From NCBI GenBank assembly GCA_964370435.1, contig CAYJJG010000004.1:1-64000 (forward strand): a stretch of 64,000 nucleotides of DNA, read 5' to 3'. Both the position numbers and the translations under genes were made by a program. Shown here piece after piece: positions 58,675-64,000 of the stretch. The DNA is from CALVGQ01 sp964370435. GTDB taxonomy: Bacteria > Bacillota_I > Bacilli_A > Erysipelotrichales > Erysipelotrichaceae. Position 1 is the stretch's first letter. Each line of letters starts with the position of its first letter. A model generated the notes under the pieces. It had not been told where the DNA came from and made no database searches. It saw nothing but the letters and a program-made list of their open reading frames with translations.

Positions 58675-59778
58675 CTACTCTTGTATTAGTAATACCTGAT
58701 TTGGATAAATAAGATTAGGATTTTCGATGTTGTTGTAGGTGGCGATAGCATTTACTGTAGTTTGATATTCTTGAGCTATATCCCATAGGGTATCTCCTGA
58801 TTGAACAATATAACGTGTAACAGTTGGTTGTACAACAGAAGTTTCACTGGTAGCCGCTTCGGGAATATGAAGTTCTTCACCAGGATAAATAAGGTTAGGA
58901 TTCGCTATTTGATTGTAGGCAACTATCTCACTAACAGTAGTGTTATAGCTTTGTGCGATGTCCCACAAAGTATCTCCTGATTGAACTACATATAATAAAG
59001 TACGTGTAATTGGGTATGGATCGCTGCTGATTGGATCATCTATAGGATCTTTATTAGAGACACTATCTGTTTCATCTGATGAAAGAAATACTCCAGAAGT
59101 ATAAATATCACCATCGACATTACCACTTATTCCATTAACCTTTTCATCATCCGCATATTGATAGCCAACCCATGAAGTCCAAACATCATTTTCAGGAAGT
59201 TGATATTCACTTGGATCTTCTAAACCTTCATAGGCCGCAACCCACAAAGGATATTTTGAAAAATCGGTATTCCAAGTGTTTTCAACGTTGTTGGCATCAG
59301 TATAAATTACTGGTAATACACCTGTTTGTTGATTAAGTTCCTCTATAAATGCCAACCCAACAGTGTTTATTTCCTCTTTAGTTAAGCTTCCGAAACTCTC
59401 AAAATCCATTGCTGGTCGCATCGTATAATCTAATCCTGATATTAAATTTGCGAAACGTATAGCTTGTGATTTTGCCTCTTCTGTTGTAGTTGCAGTTACA
59501 AAATAATAAAAACCAAAGTCAACTCCAGCAGCCTCTGCTTTAGTATAATTTTCTTTAAATCGGCTATCTGTTATCGTGTTACCATATCCAGCACGAATAT
59601 ACACTGCGGATATGCCAGCACTTTTAACTTCATCAAAATCGATGTCACCTTGATATACACTAACATCTAAACCAGATAGAAAATCATCTGCATTAGCATC
59701 AACTGCTAATAGTTGTTTGCATAGCACCAGCAAAACAATACTATATACTACTAAAACAATAATATATTTATTTTTCAT
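58675..59778 (-). CDS. GH25 lysozyme with two LysM domains
   Basis: The 367-aa exported enzyme cleaves the glycan strand of peptidoglycan. After an N-terminal hydrophobic segment (residues 5-25) the GH25 domain shows GLDVSVYQGDIDF (catalytic D38), RAGYGNTITDSRF, FYYFVTAT and MDFESFG with the second acidic pair. Two LysM repeats (about 262-305 and 320-365), each starting Y-V/I-VQSGDTLWDIAQ, bind the wall. It is monocistronic and ends at a UUCG terminator. It is probably a housekeeping autolysin rather than a phage endolysin, as no phage genes are near. Confidence 0.94.
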   Translation of the reverse strand: MKNKYIIVLVVYSIVLLVLCKQLLAVDANADDFLSGLDVSVYQGDIDFDEVKSAGISAVYIRAGYGNTITDSRFKENYTKAEAAGVDFGFYYFVTATTTEEAKSQAIRFANLISGLDYTMRPAMDFESFGSLTKEEINTVGLAFIEELNQQTGVLPVIYTDANNVENTWNTDFSKYPLWVAAYEGLEDPSEYQLPENDVWTSWVGYQYADDEKVNGISGNVDGDIYTSGVFLSSDETDSVSNKDPIDDPISSDPYPITRTLLYVVQSGDTLWDIAQSYNTTVSEIVAYNQIANPNLIYPGEELHIPEAATSETSVVQPTVTRYIVQSGDTLWDIAQEYQTTVNAIATYNNIENPNLIYPNQVLLIQE

Positions 59779-60003
59779 AACTCACTCCTTTCATTATATT
59801 TTATGTGTTTATAAAGCTTACTTATGGGCAATTTAATAAGTTTTGTAAGCATATAAAATTGCATAAATTAAAAAGTAATTAATTAAGTATAATGATTCGA
59901 CATAATAATACAAATTTCATGGAGTATAAATTAGAAAATACTGGTAAATATATTCATAGAGTGCTCATGAGTGTATTTAAATGAAAGTAGAGAAATTAAT
60001 AAA

Positions 60004-60585
60004 ATGAAATTATATATAGTTTTTAAATTAACAATAGCATCATCACTTCTTACTATACCCTATATTACAGATCAAACTTTAAATCAACAAGATGGCGATA
60101 AGGTAAAATTCAATACTACAATAAAAGAAAAAGAAAATGTCATAACTAGTGCTTTTTTAGCCACAAACAATTTAGATACAGTGAGGTTTACTTCATATTG
60201 GGTAGGTGATGGAAGTAGTGCCGATATGACTAGTTCAGGATTAAATTCACACGATTTTGAAGTTAATAATCAAGGCTGGTATACCTATCAAGATAAAGTT
60301 GTATTAGCTTCAGCAACAGATGTTTGTTTAGAATCCACTACAGGAGCATGTGGGAAGTACAACGAACTTCCCGAAGGGTATAACTTACATAGTTTATTTG
60401 ATGAATTAGTCATTCATGTAGATGGTGTAGAATATGATGCTATTATTCTAGATTCTTGTGGAGCAAGTTTCTGGAATGAGGAACATCAACGCTATGATCT
60501 TTATATCGCTGATGTACAGTATTTAACCGATATGAAAGGTCATGTGGAAATAAAGAAACCAAAAGAATTGAAAATAAATTCTTGA
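60004..60585 (+). CDS. Exported protein with a double-psi-barrel/3D-like domain
   Basis: The 193-aa protein has an N-terminal hydrophobic segment (KLYIVFKLTIASSLLTIPYI). The rest resembles the 3D/RlpA-type double-psi beta-barrel: VRFTSYWVGDGSSADMTSSG at the start, VVLASATDVCLES in the middle and YDAIILDSCGASFWNEEHQR then YDLYI, which mirrors the DTGGxIKGNRIDIY ending of 3D domains. Some such domains cut peptidoglycan (MltA-like). Cys pairs (VCLES, GACGK, DSCGAS) are unusual for this group. ATG 60004 is assumed; an in-frame GTG at 59971 is possible. A short frame MKVEKLIK ends across the ATG. Confidence 0.6.
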   Translation: MKLYIVFKLTIASSLLTIPYITDQTLNQQDGDKVKFNTTIKEKENVITSAFLATNNLDTVRFTSYWVGDGSSADMTSSGLNSHDFEVNNQGWYTYQDKVVLASATDVCLESTTGACGKYNELPEGYNLHSLFDELVIHVDGVEYDAIILDSCGASFWNEEHQRYDLYIADVQYLTDMKGHVEIKKPKELKINS

Positions 60586-60599
60586 TAGAAAGCATAGAA

Positions 60600-60654
60600 A
60601 AAAGGCAACTCCAATTTACTGGGTTAGTTCATAACCAGTAATGGATTGCCTTTT
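60600..60654 (+). terminator. Terminator after the exported protein
   Basis: AAAAGGCAA pairs with TTGCCTTTT, with inner CCA/TGG and TTACTGG/CCAGTAA helices, then T-rich sequence. Confidence 0.82.
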
Positions 60655-60717
60655 AAGTTTAAGAATTTTTAATTAACATTATTGCAAACGAATAAAAACA
60701 AAAGATTTTCTATTAGA

Positions 60718-61293
60718 CTAATCAATATAAATGAATTCAATTGTATATTGTCTACCAGTTAAATCACCAATATTCTTAACATAATCTGTTAAAAGAATTT
60801 TAATTTTCTCATCTGATTGTGCTAATAATGTGGTATCTTGTGAAGCAGTTTCTTCCATTTTTGCTTGTGCCTCACTAAAAGCAGTAGTCTCATCTTCAGC
60901 TGTTATTGCAGCAGAAGATTTCTCTACATAAAATGATTCTTCTGTAAGCGTTGCGCTGTCAACTTTACTAGAAAGAAGCTGTGAATGTGGTAGCGTAATC
61001 ATCACATGATCACCTTCAATTTTCAATGAAAGTTTAGATGCATCAATTCCAATAGTTACAATACCACTGTATTCTATCCAGAAATTTTTATCTTTCATCC
61101 AAATAAAGAAACCTGAAGCATCTTCTTCAGAGTATTTAGCAACATTATGGAAATAACAATCCATCACAGCCAACTCACTAATTGCTTCCATTTTTGCAAG
61201 TTGGATTTCTTCAGTTACTGTGTCATTGTTTGAACAAGCTGTTAACATAGAAAGGGAAATTGTTATGATAAGAAGTAATAATATTTTTTTCAT
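60718..61293 (-). CDS. DUF4230 family lipoprotein
   Basis: The 191-aa protein has a type II signal peptide with lipobox LTAC (C20). The mature part fits DUF4230: an early helix (LAKMEAISELAVMDCYFHNV), FWIEYSGIVTIGIDASKLSLKIEGDHVMITLPHS as split segments, and a C-terminal helical half with IKILLTDYVKNIG. The function is unknown. It is the second of two tandem DUF4230 genes, 3 nt after the first, so they are a paralogous pair that probably works as a heteromer at the membrane surface. Confidence 0.82.
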   Translation of the reverse strand: MKKILLLLIITISLSMLTACSNNDTVTEEIQLAKMEAISELAVMDCYFHNVAKYSEEDASGFFIWMKDKNFWIEYSGIVTIGIDASKLSLKIEGDHVMITLPHSQLLSSKVDSATLTEESFYVEKSSAAITAEDETTAFSEAQAKMEETASQDTTLLAQSDEKIKILLTDYVKNIGDLTGRQYTIEFIYID

Positions 61294-61296
61294 AAT

Positions 61297-61872
61297 TTAT
61301 TTCGCCTCCATGATTTCTAAAGTATAGCTTTCATTAAGTTGCTCAACAAAAGGTTTAATAAGAGCTATAATAGTATTTTCAGCTGTTTCTCTAGCGATGT
61401 TTTTTATGCTTTCTTCGTTCTCTGTTTCAGTCGTTACATCTTCAATACAAGCTTCATAAGCCTTTTCGGTTACCGCAAGTTTATTAGCACTACTATTTAT
61501 AAATATATAGTCAAGCGATGTTATGTCAACTGCAATCTCTGTTATGATTACTTCAGGCATTTCGATTAAAACAATCAAGTTATCGTGATCAATGCTAATT
61601 TCTATTTCCTTAAAGTCAATCCCCGCTTTGACTACTGATTCATAGTAAACATAATAATCTGTATTTTCTGGTTTGTTTTCATTCATTACTTCAGTTACAC
61701 CGATATAAATTGATTCGAATGTTGAAAGCTCATTAATATCAATGATACGCTCGAGTGTCGATTCAGTAAAAATTTCAGGAGCACTGTCTTCTTTAATAAA
61801 AAGAGTATATATAAGAAAACATAGACCTATAACAATAATTGAACTAATTACCTTAATTATTATTGCTTTCAT
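61297..61872 (-). CDS. DUF4230 family membrane-anchored protein
   Basis: The 191-aa paralogue has a transmembrane anchor (residues 7-26) instead of a lipobox. It keeps YYVYYESVVKAGIDFKEIEI and NLIVLIEMPEVII (the AGIDxxxI and iPxxxI pattern of the family) and a C-terminal helix region (IKNIARETAENTIIALIKPF). Its ATG overlaps the stop of a 33-codon frame (61869-61970), a sign of translational coupling. Function unknown. Confidence 0.78.
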   Translation of the reverse strand: MKAIIIKVISSIIVIGLCFLIYTLFIKEDSAPEIFTESTLERIIDINELSTFESIYIGVTEVMNENKPENTDYYVYYESVVKAGIDFKEIEISIDHDNLIVLIEMPEVIITEIAVDITSLDYIFINSSANKLAVTEKAYEACIEDVTTETENEESIKNIARETAENTIIALIKPFVEQLNESYTLEIMEAK

Positions 61873-61970
61873 AAAAGTGAGCTACCCTTCATTTTTAAAA
61901 CTATCTTAGTTGAATTGTTGCAAGAAGAGGTATTTCCTTTACTAGACGCAGTTTCTTTTTTAAGTACCAT
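61869..61970 (-). CDS. Small reading frame coupled to the DUF4230 pair (33 aa)
   Basis: ATG 61970 is preceded by GGAAGGAAG at 6-7 nt. It encodes a basic, Ser/Asn-rich 33-residue peptide (MVLKKETASSKGNTSSCNNS and on) and ends with TGA overlapping the ATG of the next gene. It may be a true small protein or a leader frame that controls DUF4230 translation. There is no signal peptide or hydrophobic segment. Confidence 0.45.
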   Translation of the reverse strand: MVLKKETASSKGNTSSCNNSTKIVLKMKGSSLL

Positions 61971-62079
61971 AAAAAACTTCCTTCCCATATAAATATGTAA
62001 AATAAATCTGAAACAATTATATAGAATAAAATACACTAAGTCAATTTAGAATAAGCTAAGTTAAACTTTAAATTAAACT

Positions 62080-64000
62080 TTAATTATCAGACATGATTGG
62101 TATTTTTCGCATCAAATTAATACGATAGTTTTCAATTTGGTTTACTCCATAAGGCGCAGTAGGTGTTAAAACTTCACATCCATCATCATTAATGTAATAC
62201 CCACTAGGTGCTTTAGTTTCACATATCAAATAGGAATGTCCATATTTTAATTCTGACATGAAAATTGTCCCTTTACTTATATAGTAAACAGTAATCGGAT
62301 TATTAGGTTCTTCAGATACTTTTTGCACATAATACTTACCATCAGGTAAGTATTCCAGTATCTCACCATCAGCATTGGTTGTAAATGAGTAGTGAATGAT
62401 ACTCATATCTTCAAGCGTAGAAACATTGTATTTAATTCCTTCGTGAGGAACTTCATGCCAATTAGTCACAATATCTTCTCCTGCAGGATCAATCATTTCT
62501 AATTTTGTTTCTTTTATCAATAATGCTCCAGTAATATACTCTCCTAAGTATTCACTTGTTTTGATCATTGGTGTTGGAAATTCAGGATCTATTAATGATC
62601 CTAAATCCAACCCTTCCTCGTATATATCCCAAACTTCAAAGGTAGCTCCATTTAATAGAATAGATCTTGATTCATTTTGTTTATACAAAGTAACATCTAA
62701 TCTTCTAAGTTGATTTGCGTAATTTCTAGATTCATGTTCAACATTAATCGCTAAATCCATAGTAATTACTTCACACGATGCTCCTGCTGCTTTTTCTTCT
62801 GTAGTTAAAAAATCATAACCTTCAGGAAGTTTAGTTTCACATACCTCATATGTTCGTCCCCATTTTAAATTTTGAATATTTAAAAATCCTTGAAGTTCTT
62901 CAGAAGGTAAAACTTCAAAAGGAGTTAACTGTGAATAGGAGCTAGTGGGATTTGAATAATAATACTGTCCTACTTCTAAATCATCGGTATTAATATATCC
63001 AAATTCATCTGTAGTCTTTTCTGCCACCAAATATAAGCCTCCTGGGTCTGAATAAACCCCAACTACAGTATTAGCTACTGGAAAGTTATGATGTTCTATA
63101 TCAACTACATGAATAAAGTTATCTCCAGTAACTCCACGAAAAATAGGAATGGGGGCATTTAATAAAGGCATTGTTCCTGTAGCATCAAGCTCAACTTCTT
63201 TAAAATCTTCAGTTTGATCAGTTACTATTAAATCTACTTGTTTGACAAAGTTATCTTCCGCATCAAAAATTTGAATAGCAGTGTAACCTTCAGTTAGTGT
63301 AGTTACAGCACCTTCAGTATCAATTGTAGCTACAACTTCATTTATAGAACTATAACGATAGTTTTCTTTAGTTGGATTAAGGTATTGCTTTAATGAATAA
63401 GTAAGTTTATTTTTCAAGTGATATTGAACAAGAGGTATAGGATCATTTAAGGAATCAGTAATATCGTATACAGTGAATTCAGCACCATTTAATTTACGCC
63501 AAGTTTCTTCAGCATCCACTTTATTTACTTGTATAGCTACATTTCTTAAAGAATTATAGTAATCATGCACAATAAGTTCATTTAACTTAATTTCTATAAG
63601 GATAGGAGTGTGATTGATTTCATAAGGATTAGTTGTTTCGACTTCTTCAATAATATAAAAGCCTACTGGTAATAATTCAATAATATCTAAATCACCATTA
63701 GCACCTGTATACCAATGTCCACCATCAGCATTAGGTATAGGTTCACCCTTATACCATGTCGGGATGATTCCACCCGTAGCTTCATCCGTTGTGTTTTCAC
63801 TAAACCAAATAGAAAAGGCTTGTCCTGGTTCTGCATCGTTTAGAAATTCATCCAGTTTATTTATTTTTAGATCGCCAGTAGCAAGGCGGGGATTAATTGC
63901 GAAACTTGCAAAAGGGTCATTATATCCAACTTTTGCCACTCTTTGACTGTCAGGCAACGTCCATACTACCGCAACATTTTCTGCTGCAGCATTACCTTTA
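62080..64000 (-). CDS. SpaA/Cna-B-type surface adhesin, C-terminal part (cut by window edge)
   Basis: The frame is open up to the right edge, so the N-terminus lies outside; at least 639 residues are present. It contains several prealbumin-like/Cna-B domains with pilin-type motifs: RKLNGAEFTVYD, LLNGATFEVWD, FGYINTDDLEVGQYYY, YEVCETKLPEGYDFL and YLICETKAPSGYYI. The ETK Glu residues are those that catalyse Lys-Asn isopeptide bonds in SpaA domains. The C-terminus (LMRKIPIMSDN) has neither LPXTG nor a membrane helix, so attachment must differ or this is a bound subunit. An internal TTG at 63957 is not a credible start. Confidence 0.85.
   Translation of the reverse strand, partial: KGNAAAENVAVVWTLPDSQRVAKVGYNDPFASFAINPRLATGDLKINKLDEFLNDAEPGQAFSIWFSENTTDEATGGIIPTWYKGEPIPNADGGHWYTGANGDLDIIELLPVGFYIIEEVETTNPYEINHTPILIEIKLNELIVHDYYNSLRNVAIQVNKVDAEETWRKLNGAEFTVYDITDSLNDPIPLVQYHLKNKLTYSLKQYLNPTKENYRYSSINEVVATIDTEGAVTTLTEGYTAIQIFDAEDNFVKQVDLIVTDQTEDFKEVELDATGTMPLLNAPIPIFRGVTGDNFIHVVDIEHHNFPVANTVVGVYSDPGGLYLVAEKTTDEFGYINTDDLEVGQYYYSNPTSSYSQLTPFEVLPSEELQGFLNIQNLKWGRTYEVCETKLPEGYDFLTTEEKAAGASCEVITMDLAINVEHESRNYANQLRRLDVTLYKQNESRSILLNGATFEVWDIYEEGLDLGSLIDPEFPTPMIKTSEYLGEYITGALLIKETKLEMIDPAGEDIVTNWHEVPHEGIKYNVSTLEDMSIIHYSFTTNADGEILEYLPDGKYYVQKVSEEPNNPITVYYISKGTIFMSELKYGHSYLICETKAPSGYYINDDGCEVLTPTAPYGVNQIENYRINLMRKIPIMSDN

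Noticed and set aside
58675..59778. Phage endolysin interpretation of the GH25/LysM protein
   Set aside because: No holin or phage genes nearby, and the protein has its own N-terminal export segment.
1..64000. CRISPR array, prophage, insertion sequence or integrase
   Set aside because: No regularly spaced short repeats outside coding repeats, and no transposase, integrase, capsid or terminase-like protein was seen.
1..64000. tRNA genes
   Set aside because: I looked in the intergenic gaps for T-loop GGTTCGAATCC-type sequence and found none convincing.

Overview
The window looks like chromosome of a low-GC, Gram-positive-type bacterium (Bacillota). It carries a classical str operon (rpsL-rpsG-fusA-tuf), the rpsP-khpA-rimM-trmD block, mutS-mutL-miaA, non-mevalonate isoprenoid genes (ispF, ispD), an FMN riboswitch with RibU, mannose-family PTS, wall enzymes (D,D-carboxypeptidase, GH25/LysM lysozyme) and secreted dockerin proteins. 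UGA is used only as stop. The mix suggests an Erysipelotrichia/Turicibacter/Culicoidibacter-like lineage, but the sequence alone does not fix the genus. Many genes are preceded by an extended -10 box (TGnTATAAT) with a poor -35.

Layout. 1-60: the 3' end of a 5S rRNA gene and its terminator. 125-10.8 kb: housekeeping and metabolism (MATE exporter, two phosphatase/kinase genes, ispF, DUF4438, M32 carboxypeptidase, HD hydrolase, glutamate dehydrogenase, proC, LMW phosphatase) plus an unlisted 52-aa membrane protein on the minus strand. 10.9-17.7 kb: mismatch repair and tRNA modification run mutS-mutL-miaA-tcdA-BI-1. 17.8-25.8 kb: MFS, alpha/beta hydrolase, ABC-F, PBP5-type carboxypeptidase, HAD phosphatase, DtxR-type regulator, PfkB kinase, Nudix. 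25.9-26.7 kb: FMN riboswitch and ribU. 26.9-34.6 kb: a catabolic operon with PTS IIB-IIC-IID, an unknown protein, IIA, a neutral-ceramidase-like hydrolase, a PRD regulator and a metallo-beta-lactamase-fold enzyme. 34.7-39.7 kb: PerM-type permease, a large glycine-rich repeat surface protein and a DUF1801 protein. 39.8-44.3 kb: str operon with a structured leader. 44.4-45.9 kb: a small XRE/membrane-protein cassette and a PduO-like protein. 46.0-48.5 kb: a shortened ClpC-like ATPase and ispD. 48.5-54.5 kb: lipoprotein phosphoesterase, a cohesin-like/dockerin protein and an M6 protease with dockerin. 54.5-56.6 kb: a candidate quorum-sensing locus. 56.8-58.6 kb: the rpsP operon (minus). 58.7-64 kb: lysozyme, a secreted double-psi-barrel-like protein, two DUF4230 proteins and the C-terminal part of a large SpaA/Cna-B-type adhesin cut by the window edge.

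The most interesting item is the locus at 54.5-56.6 kb: a 408-aa HTH+helical-repeat regulator of RRNPP type, divergent from a 32-codon gene that encodes a textbook Sec pre-peptide with predicted product GIGFWTFAK. A consensus sigma-A promoter drives the peptide gene, and two exact 11-bp repeats lie in the shared intergenic region. Second is the ClpC-like protein, which has lost its middle domain and second ATPase site but keeps a LGF motif resembling the ClpP-docking loop. Third is the PTS operon with a ceramidase-like hydrolase and an unrecognised 340-aa protein.
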